A stretch of 13,551 bases of DNA. Source: JBKECO01 sp047974745. Its GTDB lineage: Bacteria; Bacillota; Clostridia; Lachnospirales; Lachnospiraceae. The first letter of the stretch is position 1. Each line of letters starts with the position of its first letter. Both the position numbers and the translations under genes were made by a program. The notes under the pieces were generated by a model. That model made no database searches, was not told where the DNA came from, and saw only the letters and a program-made list of their open reading frames with translations. The stretch covers positions 1 through 13,551 of the forward strand of contig JBKECO010000042.1 in the NCBI GenBank assembly GCA_047974745.1, in the 5' to 3' direction. Below, one piece after another: positions 1 to 8,184 of the stretch.

Positions 1-112
1 CAGCAGAGGAAGTATCGGCATCACCTCCTGATGATCCACATCCTGCCAGCATGGACATAGCGAGTGTCGTTACTGCTGCAATTGCTGTTACTTTTTTTAC
101 AATCCGCTTCAT
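1..112 (-). CDS. Lipoprotein N-terminus, probable ABC transporter solute-binding protein (partial)
   Basis: Only the first 37 codons lie in the window; the gene continues past base 1. The translation begins MKRIVKKVTAIAAV, a basic n-region followed by a hydrophobic core, and ends in a lipobox LAGC with the acylated cysteine at residue 25. After it comes a Gly/Ser/Asp-rich tether (GSSGGDADTSS). This is the standard start of a membrane-anchored extracellular lipoprotein. An AGAGGGG ribosome site lies 6 bases before the ATG. Its position just downstream of a YesM/YesN-like two-component pair is the arrangement usual for sugar ABC transporter binding proteins, so that role is inferred from context. 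The binding domain itself is not visible, and other lipoproteins cannot be excluded. Confidence 0.7.
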   Translation of the reverse strand, partial: MKRIVKKVTAIAAVTTLAMSMLAGCGSSGGDADTSSA

Positions 113-181
113 TGTTTTCCCCTCTCATTTTTGCTTCTTCTCAATAGAAATGAAACAATTTTTTGTATGTTTACTGATTTT

Positions 182-190
182 ATTTTAGCA
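182..190 (-). promoter_or_regulatory. Possible extended -10 promoter of the lipoprotein gene
   Basis: On the minus strand TGCTAAAAT resembles an extended -10 element (TGnTATAAT) and lies 69 bases before the lipoprotein start codon. No convincing -35 hexamer is present, which is common for extended -10 promoters and also fits a promoter needing an activator such as the neighbouring AraC-type regulator. No catabolite-repression (cre) site was recognised in the 163-base gap. Confidence 0.35.
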
Positions 191-275
191 AATATAACAG
201 AGAGCGGTTGTCGGATACTGATTCGATTTTTGCACAATTATGATATGATAGGATTTGGTGTAGCATAGGTGCCAC

Positions 276-1043
276 TTACTCTTTAAAGCGGCTTCGATAT
301 TCTGAGGGCGAAAGGCCAGTATATTTTTTAAACAATCTGGTAAAATAGGAATTGCTTTCGCAGCCTACACAGTCGGCAATAAAATTGATGGAATAATCTG
401 TCTCCTTCAGTAGTTTCCCTGCAGTCTGAATTTTTCTTTCATTAATATAGTCCATTATGGATTGTCCCATCTCCTGCTTGAACAGGCGCATCAGATACTG
501 ACTATTCACGTGCACGACTTCTGCCAGCTGATCGATCTGAATCTGCTCCTGCAGGTGCTCCTCAATATATTGCCTGACGATTGCGATCCTGTCTCGACAC
601 TCTTCCGCAGGAACCCTTCTCTCATGCTGTTTTTTGAAAAGGATCTGTTCGATTTCTATTTTGCTCTTTTCATTCAGTTTGGCGACAAGAAATTTCTGCA
701 GCAATTCATGAAGTTCATCAAAATCGATGGGCTTAAGTACATAATCTCTCGCCTGATACTTCATAGCCTCTTTGATATAGTCAAAGCTTGCATGGCAGGT
801 AATAAATATGCATTCCACAGAGGGATAGGCACTTCGCACATAACGAATCAGAGACAGACCATCCTCTCCTGGCATTTCAATATCTGTAATAATCAAATCC
901 ACTGTGTGTTTTTCCAGAACTGCTTTTGCTGTATTCACATCCTGGGCGGTCAGAATCTCTGAAAAACCGTATTTTACCCAGTCCACTCTCTTTTTTAACA
1001 TATTAAGAGCTATAATTTCATCATCGACCAGAAGTACTTTCAT
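276..1043 (-). CDS. AraC-family response regulator (YesN-like, compact)
   Basis: This 255-aa cytoplasmic regulator has an N-terminal receiver domain (about residues 1-120) and a C-terminal AraC double helix-turn-helix (about 153-252). Receiver landmarks are the acidic pair D7-D8, phosphoacceptor D54 in TDIEMP, T82 and K104 in LKPID. The AraC end shows the typical VNSQYLMRLFK and SNSYFTRLFKKYTGLSPSEYR motifs. The start is MKVLLVDDE, preceded by AAGGAGGG at good spacing; an upstream ATG ten codons earlier has no such site. It overlaps the 3' end of the kinase gene by 23 bases, so the two are translationally coupled and form a cognate pair. YesN-type regulators are often around 500 aa with a long linker; this one lacks that linker. 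It probably activates the adjacent transporter genes; the inducing ligand is unknown. Confidence 0.93.
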   Translation of the reverse strand: MKVLLVDDEIIALNMLKKRVDWVKYGFSEILTAQDVNTAKAVLEKHTVDLIITDIEMPGEDGLSLIRYVRSAYPSVECIFITCHASFDYIKEAMKYQARDYVLKPIDFDELHELLQKFLVAKLNEKSKIEIEQILFKKQHERRVPAEECRDRIAIVRQYIEEHLQEQIQIDQLAEVVHVNSQYLMRLFKQEMGQSIMDYINERKIQTAGKLLKETDYSINFIADCVGCESNSYFTRLFKKYTGLSPSEYRSRFKE

Positions 1044-2766
1044 AAAGTCCCTCCTTCTCCTCATCTCCGGCATTATAAAAGGGAAGTATCAGTTCTACAT
1101 TCGTCCCGGAATAGGTTTCATCCCGCCAGATCCGAAGGCTGGCTCTGTCCCAGTAGATGTGTTTTAGTCTTTCAATCGTATTTTGTGTTCCAAGTCCAAG
1201 TCCGTCCTGAGGCACTCCCGTTTCTCTAAAAACTCGAATATGGTCCAGTGCTTCGTCTGTAATTCCTTCTCCTGTGTCTGCGAGACGAATTCGTATTTTT
1301 TCTTCTCCATCCAGTACGACCTTCTCTGCAATCACATAGATTGTAATTTTATTCCCTATTTTGAGAGAATGCTTGATTGCATTTTCTGCAAAATTCTGAA
1401 CGACCAGGGGTGGAATCAATGCTTCTCGAATCGTTTCGTCATATTCCACAATGGCAAAGAAAAGATCTGGAAATCTAGCCTTTTGAATCTCAAAGTAATT
1501 CTGAATATGCTCCATTTCCTGATACAGCATAACAAATTTTGCATTGACTTTGACAATATATCTAAAGTATTTTGAAATGCAAAGCACCATTTTCTGAATC
1601 AGAGAATACTCCTCCGGTTCATAGCAATAGATGATATTCATGGCATTTAAAATAAAATGGGGCTGTATTTGCTGGCTCAAATATCGCATCATGATACTTT
1701 TTCGTTCCAGTTCCTTCTCATAGACATCAATTTTCAGATGGTGAACCTGATCCATCATGCTATTGAAATTTCGATTGATCTGCTCAAATTCGCGACTTTC
1801 TCTGCCTGCCTCAATTCGATACTTCAAATCACCGCCTTCAATCTTGTCAATCGCTCTGGTCAGGCGGCTCAATGGCCTTGAGACCTGCCGATAGATATAA
1901 AGCAGTAATACTGGAATAACCAGGATCGTCAGCAGAATGGAAATCATTCGAAATACATTCAGTGTCGCAGGAACATTGGCAATCAGAGAATCCCAGGAAA
2001 CAACCATGACCAGCAGCAGATCTGTACCAGGTATCTCTGATGTGAAGGTACCGAACTGATCCGATCCCAAAATCTCTCCATAGGTCATTCCCTGCTCATT
2101 GAGATACTCTTGTCCACTCTTGGTCAGAACCTGGTTGCTGGTATCTGTAAAAAATAAAGCGGTTCCTGTCTCCTGACGAATAAAATCCTGCCGCTGCAAA
2201 AGTCTCTCCAGATTGATCATCACGCCAAAATTCGATCCGTTCCATGTGTTGCTGGTGTAAAGCATCGGTGTTTCATCTATCATCACGATCTTCGTATATT
2301 GCTTCTGACTATCTTCATTCTCTGCTTCATCGCGTATGAACTGCCGGCAACTCTCAAATGGTACACCAGGATACCCATCACTGATCACATATTCTGACTC
2401 AGGAAAATGAAAATACATCAGATCTACTAACGGATAGTCAATGGCGATATCTGACAAACTATTGGATACCTGTCTTAGCAGTTCTGCTGTTTCCATTTCA
2501 CTTAGCGTATCCAAATCCTGAGCAAGCTGAATGAATTCCGTCTCCATACTGAGATAGATCAGTCTTTTGGATATGCGATCAAGGGTGGACTCCACATTCT
2601 TTGTGCTCAGATCCAGGGTGTTCTGATACTCATTTTCGATCTGCTTTTGATTTTCCTGTAAAACTTTATTGCTGAGGATCAGCGTCATAATATTAATCGG
2701 AAGAACAAGCAGAATAATCAAAATTACGATTTTCACAATCGTGGATCGAAAAAATTTTCTGTGCAT
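1021..2766 (-). CDS. YesM-like sensor histidine kinase
   Basis: This 581-aa membrane kinase is predicted to sense an extracellular signal, probably a sugar or its binding protein, and to phosphorylate the response regulator that follows. A first membrane helix lies at about residues 11-31 and a second at about 272-293. Between them is an extracellular region of some 240 residues. A HAMP-like segment follows at about 295-345. The His_kinase domain of the LytS/YesM class has H370 in QIQPHFILNAMN, an N-box at PPLVVQNFAENAIKHS (N462), and ATP-lid glycines at ADTGEG (496-501) and GLGLG (522-526). All key residues are present. The ATG has a moderate AAGGAT site. The gene starts 52 bases after the metal ATPase stop on the same strand, so some read-through from that gene is possible. 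Confidence 0.92.
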   Translation of the reverse strand: MHRKFFRSTIVKIVILIILLVLPINIMTLILSNKVLQENQKQIENEYQNTLDLSTKNVESTLDRISKRLIYLSMETEFIQLAQDLDTLSEMETAELLRQVSNSLSDIAIDYPLVDLMYFHFPESEYVISDGYPGVPFESCRQFIRDEAENEDSQKQYTKIVMIDETPMLYTSNTWNGSNFGVMINLERLLQRQDFIRQETGTALFFTDTSNQVLTKSGQEYLNEQGMTYGEILGSDQFGTFTSEIPGTDLLLVMVVSWDSLIANVPATLNVFRMISILLTILVIPVLLLYIYRQVSRPLSRLTRAIDKIEGGDLKYRIEAGRESREFEQINRNFNSMMDQVHHLKIDVYEKELERKSIMMRYLSQQIQPHFILNAMNIIYCYEPEEYSLIQKMVLCISKYFRYIVKVNAKFVMLYQEMEHIQNYFEIQKARFPDLFFAIVEYDETIREALIPPLVVQNFAENAIKHSLKIGNKITIYVIAEKVVLDGEEKIRIRLADTGEGITDEALDHIRVFRETGVPQDGLGLGTQNTIERLKHIYWDRASLRIWRDETYSGTNVELILPFYNAGDEEKEGLYESTSGR

Positions 2767-2788
2767 AGTATTATCCTTATCATCTTAC

Positions 2789-2816
2789 ATTATTAAAAAT
2801 CTATGAATTTGATCAA
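2789..2816 (-). promoter_or_regulatory. Possible promoter of the kinase-regulator pair
   Basis: On the minus strand TTGATC (2811-2816) and AATAAT (2789-2794) are separated by 16 bases within the 52-base gap between the metal ATPase and the kinase. It is the only candidate in the gap and is of moderate quality. No terminator hairpin precedes it, so the pair may also be read from the ATPase transcript. Confidence 0.35.
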
Positions 2817-2818
2817 TT

Positions 2819-5011
2819 TTACTTGTACCTGCCGTACAGGATTCGGATCGAGTTTAAAATACATAAAAAGGCTACCCCTGTATCTGCAAAAACAGCCAGC
2901 CACATATTAGAATAGATTCCCAAAAGTCCTAGAGTCATGACCGATATTTTTATAATAAGGGCAAAGGTGACATTTTGCATAGCAATACTTGTTGTTCTCT
3001 TTGCAATTGCGATCGCATCCGGAATCGCATCCATATTCGAATTCATGAACACAACGTCTGCCGCTTCTATCGCAGCATCTGCCCCGCTGCCCATTGCAGC
3101 TCCAACATCCGCACCAGCCAGTACAGGTGCATCATTGATGCCGTCTCCGACGAACATGGCTGCCCCATACGTCTCTCTGATTCTTTGCAGCTCCGTCAAT
3201 TTATTTTCCGGAAGCAGTTTTGCGTGTACTTCATCGATTCCTGTGATCTGCGCAACTGCCTGTGCACTTTCCTTCGAATCTCCAGTCAGCATCGCTGTCA
3301 CCGCATGATAGGATTTCATTCTCTGGATCGCCTCTGCAGCCTCTTCTTTCACAGTATCCGCTATTGTCAGATACCCCTCGAATCTTCCGTCTATGGCTAT
3401 CAGTACCTCTGATCCATAAGTTTCATTGTGATAAGCGCTTAGATCGATCTTTCTGCTCTCCATCAGCCCTCTGTTTCCACACAGAACATTCCTATTTTCA
3501 ATAACAGCCTCGATACCTTTTCCGGCGATTTCTGTTACTGTGGTCGGGTTCTTGATGACAAGACCTCTCTCCTCTGCGGATTCCACAATGCTTGTTGCGA
3601 TCGGATGCGTTGATCTGCTCTCACAGGACGCACACCATAAAAGCAATTCCTTTTCTGAAAGCTCATTTGATGCATGTACTTGCTGGACAATAAAATTTCC
3701 TTTTGTTATGGTACCTGTCTTATCCAGAACGACTGCCTTAATATGAGATAATGCCTCTAGTACGACCCCGCCTTTAAAAAGGATTCCTCTTTTGGATCCA
3801 GATCCGATTCCGCAGAAAAATGCAAGGGGCACACTTAATACAAGTGCACAGGGACAGCTCATGACCAGAAATGTCAGCGCTGTATAGATCCAGGGATAAA
3901 AGGGCTGCTGCAGGATCAAAGGCATTCCAATCGCTGTAAATAACGCAATGGCAACCACTGTCGGTGTATATATTTTTGAAAATCTGGTAATAAATTTATC
4001 GATTTTTGGTTTGCTCGCCGCTGCATTTTCGACAGAATCCAAAATTCTGGTCACCATAGATTCTTTCAATACTTTTTCGACTTCTATTTTCAGCACTCCA
4101 GACGTATTGACACAGCCTGAAATCACCTCGGATCCAGCCTTGACTTTCACAGGAACGGGCTCTCCCGTTACTGCAGAGGTATCAATTCTGCTTTCTCCTT
4201 CTATGACCCTTCCGTCCAAAGGGATTCTGTCTCCTGGTCTGACGAGTACAATATCTCCAGCCTTCGCCTGTTCGGCCGGAATGATACTTTCACCATTATC
4301 TGTGACCAGATTTACTACCTCAGGTCGAAGATCGACTGCATCCATGATCTGACTTCTGCTTTTTTCTACAGCAATGTGTTCAAAGAGATCCCCTACACGG
4401 AAAAAGAGCATAACTCCAACTGCTTCCGGATATTGACCGATAAAAAAAGCTCCGATTGTGGCGATGCTCATCAGGAAGTTTTCATTGAATGGCTGTCGAT
4501 TTCGAATGCTGATAGCCGCTTCTTTTAAAACGGAACCGCCAAGCATGAGATAGACCGCAACAAAAAGCAATACCATCGGCCAGGGATATGAAGTAAAATT
4601 ACCGACTTCATGCAGCACCTCCAGCGAGACAAAGACTAGTGTTCCTACAAGGAGCACAATCAGACTTTTTCGCTGCTGCTTCCAAACAGATATAGGCTTT
4701 GCCTTCTCACCCTTAGTTTCAGGCTTTTCTTTTAATACGATCTCAGATTCTACGGAACTGCAGATCTGCATCATTTTCGGTAATAGGGCATTATAATCAC
4801 TTGCTGTGACTCTCAGTTGTTTTGTAGCAAAGGTAACTGTGGCAGAAGAGACCTCATCCAATTCATTGATCTTTGCTTCGATTTTTGCGGCACAGTTTGC
4901 ACAGTCGAGATTTTCCAATAGGAATATTTTTTGTTCGTATCTTGCTGTCTCCTGTTCTTTTCCCTGGACTGGAGGTATGTAATCTGTCGCTTCTCTATTC
5001 ACTTTTGTCAT
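2819..5011 (-). CDS. cadA: Zn2+/Cd2+-type heavy-metal P1B ATPase (CadA/ZntA-like)
   Basis: This 730-aa inner-membrane pump uses ATP to export divalent soft metals. One N-terminal heavy-metal-associated domain carries DCANCA (C37, C40). Next come membrane helices, the actuator TGEP (282-285), and the transmembrane metal motif CPC (386-388) in SCPCALVLSVPL. The phosphorylated D430 is in DKTGT, followed by the STHP motif (467-470) and hinge GDGINDAP (622-629). The last helix has DTG (710-712). CPC together with that acidic residue is the signature of the P1B-2 (Zn/Cd/Pb) group rather than copper pumps. Length is normal and no lesion was seen. AAGGAG precedes the ATG. The gene has its own promoter with a repressor operator, and lies just downstream of the ArsR-type regulator. 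Which metal dominates in vivo cannot be read from sequence, though the zinc-type regulator favours zinc. Confidence 0.95.
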   Translation of the reverse strand: MTKVNREATDYIPPVQGKEQETARYEQKIFLLENLDCANCAAKIEAKINELDEVSSATVTFATKQLRVTASDYNALLPKMMQICSSVESEIVLKEKPETKGEKAKPISVWKQQRKSLIVLLVGTLVFVSLEVLHEVGNFTSYPWPMVLLFVAVYLMLGGSVLKEAAISIRNRQPFNENFLMSIATIGAFFIGQYPEAVGVMLFFRVGDLFEHIAVEKSRSQIMDAVDLRPEVVNLVTDNGESIIPAEQAKAGDIVLVRPGDRIPLDGRVIEGESRIDTSAVTGEPVPVKVKAGSEVISGCVNTSGVLKIEVEKVLKESMVTRILDSVENAAASKPKIDKFITRFSKIYTPTVVAIALFTAIGMPLILQQPFYPWIYTALTFLVMSCPCALVLSVPLAFFCGIGSGSKRGILFKGGVVLEALSHIKAVVLDKTGTITKGNFIVQQVHASNELSEKELLLWCASCESRSTHPIATSIVESAEERGLVIKNPTTVTEIAGKGIEAVIENRNVLCGNRGLMESRKIDLSAYHNETYGSEVLIAIDGRFEGYLTIADTVKEEAAEAIQRMKSYHAVTAMLTGDSKESAQAVAQITGIDEVHAKLLPENKLTELQRIRETYGAAMFVGDGINDAPVLAGADVGAAMGSGADAAIEAADVVFMNSNMDAIPDAIAIAKRTTSIAMQNVTFALIIKISVMTLGLLGIYSNMWLAVFADTGVAFLCILNSIRILYGRYK

Positions 5012-5035
5012 AAAATTCTCCTTATCTTTTTCATC

Positions 5036-5065
5036 TTAACATATGAGCATTTGTTCATATGTTAA
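5036..5065. promoter_or_regulatory. ArsR/SmtB-type operator, 12-2-12 inverted repeat
   Basis: AACATATGAGCA, a TT spacer, then TGTTCATATGTT form a 12-2-12 dyad with one mismatched pair, extended by TT and AA on the outside. The layout and the ATATGA...TCATAT core match operators of the CadC/SmtB/CzrA group. It begins 5 bases after the -10 hexamer and so covers the expected transcription start of the metal ATPase. Binding by the adjacent repressor is inferred from family knowledge. Confidence 0.88.
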
Positions 5066-5069
5066 TTTC

Positions 5070-5098
5070 ATAATACAGCTCAAAAGAGAACCTGTCAA
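5070..5098 (-). promoter_or_regulatory. Metal ATPase promoter
   Basis: On the minus strand a perfect TTGACA -35 (5093-5098), a 17-base spacer and TATTAT -10 (5070-5075) form a near-consensus sigma-A promoter. The -35 lies 4 bases after the regulator stop codon. Such a strong promoter fits control by repression: metal release of the repressor would give high expression. Confidence 0.85.
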
Positions 5099-5102
5099 TC
5101 GG

Positions 5103-5402
5103 TTATTTCGCATGTTCCATGTGATTTCTTGCCTGCTCTATCACTGTGACAACATGTTGATCATCCAGTGAATAAAATATATTTTTTCCATCTCGTCTTG
5201 CCTTTACCTGCTTTTCCATTTTTAAAAGCTTGAGCTGATGAGATACGGCTGACTGGGACATGTCAAGAATCTCAGAAAGATCATTGACGCAAAGCTCTTT
5301 TTGCGACAGAGCATAGATGATTCTGACCCTGGTCTCATCTCCAAGAACCTTAAAAAAAGAAGATAGCTTTGAAACCAGTTCGTTTGAGAGTATTTCCTCC
5401 AT
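5103..5402 (-). CDS. ArsR/SmtB-family metal-sensing repressor (CzrA-like)
   Basis: This 99-aa dimeric winged-helix repressor is expected to release DNA on binding zinc or a similar ion. The recognition helix region reads SQSAVSHQLKLLK (49-61), followed by the wing ARRDGKNIFYSL. The C-terminal helix has D81, H83, H94 and H97, with exactly the spacing of the alpha-5 zinc site of CzrA/SmtB. In contrast, the alpha-3 motif reads ELCVND with one cysteine only, so the CxC site of cadmium/arsenic sensors is incomplete. A zinc sensor is therefore more likely than a cadmium/lead sensor. GGAGGA precedes the ATG. It lies directly upstream of the metal ATPase and the operator between them, making a self-contained resistance unit. 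Confidence 0.93.
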   Translation of the reverse strand: MEEILSNELVSKLSSFFKVLGDETRVRIIYALSQKELCVNDLSEILDMSQSAVSHQLKLLKMEKQVKARRDGKNIFYSLDDQHVVTVIEQARNHMEHAK

Positions 5403-5443
5403 GATTGCTCCTCCAATACTTCATCTTTCCATAATTTTTGTTC

Positions 5444-5474
5444 TATTATATAATACAAGAAAACAACTTTACAA
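5444..5474. promoter_or_regulatory. Back-to-back promoters of the repressor gene and the divergent operon
   Basis: A 12-bp palindrome TATTATATAATA (5444-5455) contains TATAAT on both strands. On the minus strand -10 is 5445-5450 with TTGTAA as -35 at 5469-5474 (18-base spacer), serving the ArsR-type gene. On the plus strand -10 is 5449-5454 with a weaker TTTCCA at 5426-5431 (17-base spacer), serving the DUF1905-like gene. The two -10 elements overlap, so polymerase should occupy only one direction at a time. Confidence 0.55.
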
Positions 5475-5507
5475 CCTTTGTACGATTTTCTGGCAGGAGG
5501 ATTTTCC

Positions 5508-6029
5508 ATGGAAGAGGTAACATTTCAATCATTTCTATACAATATTAACGGCAGTGCTCTAATTCGTCTGCCAAAAAATATCAGTGAACTTCTCCCCACC
5601 CGTGGCATGGTCATGGCTAATGTTCAGATCAGGGATCACCATTTTACGGTACCTTTAGAGCCAGATGGAGCGTTCAGTCACTGGTTTTTTGTACCGAATG
5701 CTCTCTTATCCACACTGGATCCGACATCGGAAATAGAGTTGTCAATGTCACTTTGTACGGATTGGCCAGAACCCGAGATGCCGTTGGATATGCAGGAAGC
5801 CATCCTGAGCGAGCATCTGGAAGCGGAATGGGAAAAGGTCACAGTAAAGGCAAAGTGGGAGTGGATCCGATGGGTTCGTTCTACAGAGAATCCTCAAACA
5901 CGAAGCAAACGAGTGCTTGTCATGTGCTCCAAGCTATCCCAGGGAAAACGACGTCCCTGCTGCTTTGATACAAGTCGGTGTACGCTGACAGAAGTCTCAA
6001 AAAGCGGAAAACTTTTAGATAAGGAGTAA
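5508..6029 (+). CDS. YdeI/OmpD-associated (DUF1905-like) family protein
   Basis: This is a 173-aa predicted soluble protein. The N-terminal half (about 13-100) has the DUF1905 barrel pattern LPKNISELLPTRGMVM, then PLEPDGAFSHWF. The C-terminal half (about 105-165) has WEWIRWVRSTENPQTRSKR and CSKLSQGKRRPCCF, the conserved block of the YdeI/OmpD-associated group. Biochemical function of the family is poorly defined; a link to peptide or bacteriocin protection has been proposed for some members, and I would not transfer it here. The start chosen is MEEVTFQSF, with GCAGGAGG 7 bases upstream; an in-frame ATG 30 bases earlier lies before the ribosome site. The stop is 3 bases from the next gene, so the two are co-transcribed. 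Confidence 0.85.
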   Translation: MEEVTFQSFLYNINGSALIRLPKNISELLPTRGMVMANVQIRDHHFTVPLEPDGAFSHWFFVPNALLSTLDPTSEIELSMSLCTDWPEPEMPLDMQEAILSEHLEAEWEKVTVKAKWEWIRWVRSTENPQTRSKRVLVMCSKLSQGKRRPCCFDTSRCTLTEVSKSGKLLDKE

Positions 6030-6032
6030 ACA

Positions 6033-7166
6033 ATGATTTACAATCAATTTCAGGACACAGAGCTTTCCTCATTAGGATTTGGCGGAATGAGGCTGCCTTT
6101 GTTGGATGATGGTTCTGATCAGATCGATGAAATTGCTGCCGGCGAAATGGTTGCCTATGCAATGGAGCATGGTATCAATTATTATGATACCGCCTGGGGC
6201 TACCACGATGGTCAGTCTGAATCTGTCCTTGGTAGAATTTTAAAAAAATATCCTAGAAATAGCTTTTATCTTGCTACAAAATTCCCTGGTTATGATGTGA
6301 CTAATATGGATAAGGTGGAAGAAATATTTGAAAAACAGCTGGAAAAATGTCAGGTGTCTTACTTTGATTTCTATCTTTTTCATAATGTCAGCGAAAAAAA
6401 CATTGACGACTATCTGGATGAAAAGCATGGTATTCTGGCATACCTGCGCAAGCAGAAGGAAAATGGAAGAATAAAGCACCTTGGGTTTTCTGCCCACGGT
6501 GGTATGGACATACTAAAACGCTTTCTTGCAGCTTATGGCAGTGATATGGAATTTGGACAGCTGCAGATCAATTATCTGGACTGGCATTTCCAGAAAGCAA
6601 ACGAAAAAGCAGCTCTTTTAGAGAGTTATCATATTCCAGTATGGGTCATGGAACCTGTTCGCGGTGGTGCTCTCAGCACACTTTCTCCTGCTTCTGTTGA
6701 ACAACTTATATCCTTGCGTCCTGACGAAACTGTGACTTCATGGGCTTTTCGATTTCTTCAGGATATTCCTTCCGTCAAGGTGATTTTGTCCGGTATGTCT
6801 AATATGGATCAGCTCAGAGAGAATATCAATACTTTTCAGACATAACGACCGTTAAATACAATGGAGCGTACTGCCTTATTTGAGATCGTTGACAGGATGA
6901 TCGAAGAAAAAACAGTTCCTTGTACTGTCTGTCGTTATTGTACAAGTCACTGCCCAAAAGAACTGGATATTCCAAATATTTTATCAATATATAATGAGTT
7001 CAGTGTAACGAATGGCGGATTCATTGCACCAATGATCATCGGAAGATATCCCGTCGAAAAGAGACCTGGAGCCTGCATCGGCTGCCACAGCTGCGAGGAA
7101 GTCTGCCCACAGAATATCTTGATCTCTGAGATCATGTCTGATTTTTCGAAGGCATTGCAGCTTTAA
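6033..7166 (+). pseudogene. Aldo/keto reductase with 4Fe-4S tail, split by in-frame TAA
   Basis: The first part (6033-6845, 270 aa) is an aldo/keto reductase barrel with the full catalytic tetrad D52, Y57, K83 and H117. It is a predicted NAD(P)H-dependent oxidoreductase. A TAA at 6843-6845 stops it. Without any frame change, reading continues as RPLNT and then 101 codons (from ATG 6861) with two ferredoxin motifs: CTVCRYCTSHCP (C21, C24, C27, C31) and CIGCHSCEEVCP (C72, C75, C78, C82). Related proteins, including the intact paralogue at 8185-9384, carry both parts in one chain. In relatives the stop aligns with an aromatic residue (pattern TFxxFxPLN), so a single change from TAT or TAC is the simplest cause. 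No ribosome site precedes 6861. AAGGAG precedes 6033. The barrel may still fold alone; a sequencing error is the main alternative. Confidence 0.85.
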
Positions 7167-7180
7167 CAGGCAGGGCTTTT

Positions 7181-8161
7181 TCAATATCCGATCTGACGTA
7201 GAATTCGTTCCAGCATTCTTCCATTGGCCATGGAAAATGACTCTGGAACTGCCGGTTCCTCCCCATCTATGATGCAGTGACCCAGCTGCTCTATCTCCAG
7301 TCTATAATTTTGTGGTGCATTTACTTTTCTTATTACTTCAACTCCACCAGTGGTGATCGAATACTGAGTCTCACCGTCCTGATTAAACATTGTATCTGAT
7401 TTGATATTTCCTTTTGTTCCATAAATCAACATTCTGTCGACACGGTTCCCAAGCTCGACTCCCAGTATCATGCCGCAGGAAAATGAAGCTTTTGCTCCCT
7501 TTGCGAATTTCATGATGCCTGAAGTAAGTATATCGACTCCCTGATCCGAAAATTCTGCAACTGCTTTGATCGATTCTGGCTCTTCTCCCATGATCGTTAA
7601 AATCTGACTTGTTGTATAGCATCCCAAATCATAGGTACAGCCTCCAAAGGTCTCTTTCCTCATACGAATATTGCTTTGATTATATCCCGATGTCAGAAAT
7701 GAAGATTCCATGAAGACAATTTCTCCAATGGCACCACTTTCCACCTCCTGTTTTACTGCCTGTATATATGGGCTGTGCAGATATGCGAACGCCTCCATCA
7801 GCAGCACCCCATTTTTCTGAGCACAGTGGAACATCTCTTTGATCTGCTCTGTCGTTGGTGCCAATGGTTTTTCGCAAAGAACGTGTTTTCCTGCGTTCAG
7901 TGCCTTTATTGTCCATTCGTAGTGCAATTCGTTCGGCAGTGGTATATAGACTGCCTCTAGTTCCTGATCTGCAAGCATTTCCTCATAGCTTCCATAAGCT
8001 TTTTCAAATCCAAAGTCCGACTGGAACACTTCCGCTTTCTTGAGATCTCTTCCAGCCACGGCATACAATTCGCAGTTGACTGCCTCCATCATTCCTGGAA
8101 TTGTCCAATTTTTTGCAATTCCTGCCGTTCCAAGGAGTCCCCACTTCACTTTTTTGTTCAT
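7181..8161 (-). CDS. Gfo/Idh/MocA-family oxidoreductase
   Basis: This is a 326-aa predicted cytoplasmic NAD(P)-dependent dehydrogenase acting on a sugar, polyol or related compound. The N-terminal Rossmann fold starts WGLLGTAGIA (7-16). The nucleotide-binding and catalytic loop CEKPL is at 96-100 with K98. The C-terminal substrate domain carries GGCTYDLGCY (173-182), the variant of the GGGxxxDxGxH motif with tyrosine at the last position, as in the dihydrodiol-dehydrogenase-like branch. Length is typical. GGGAGG precedes the ATG. It follows the intact aldo/keto reductase by 23 bases on the same strand, so they form an operon, and both may work on the same carbohydrate route. The substrate cannot be deduced. 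The 3' end converges on the split reductase with only 14 bases between and no clear terminator. Confidence 0.92.
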   Translation of the reverse strand: MNKKVKWGLLGTAGIAKNWTIPGMMEAVNCELYAVAGRDLKKAEVFQSDFGFEKAYGSYEEMLADQELEAVYIPLPNELHYEWTIKALNAGKHVLCEKPLAPTTEQIKEMFHCAQKNGVLLMEAFAYLHSPYIQAVKQEVESGAIGEIVFMESSFLTSGYNQSNIRMRKETFGGCTYDLGCYTTSQILTIMGEEPESIKAVAEFSDQGVDILTSGIMKFAKGAKASFSCGMILGVELGNRVDRMLIYGTKGNIKSDTMFNQDGETQYSITTGGVEVIRKVNAPQNYRLEIEQLGHCIIDGEEPAVPESFSMANGRMLERILRQIGY

Positions 8162-8184
8162 GATGTTCCTCCCGCTTTCCCTTT

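Noticed and set aside
2937..4352. Long plus-strand frames opposite the metal ATPase
   Set aside because: They are antisense shadows of a well-supported gene, without ribosome sites or family patterns.
7167..7180. Terminator between the convergent reductase and oxidoreductase genes
   Set aside because: Only 14 bases and no stem could be formed with confidence.
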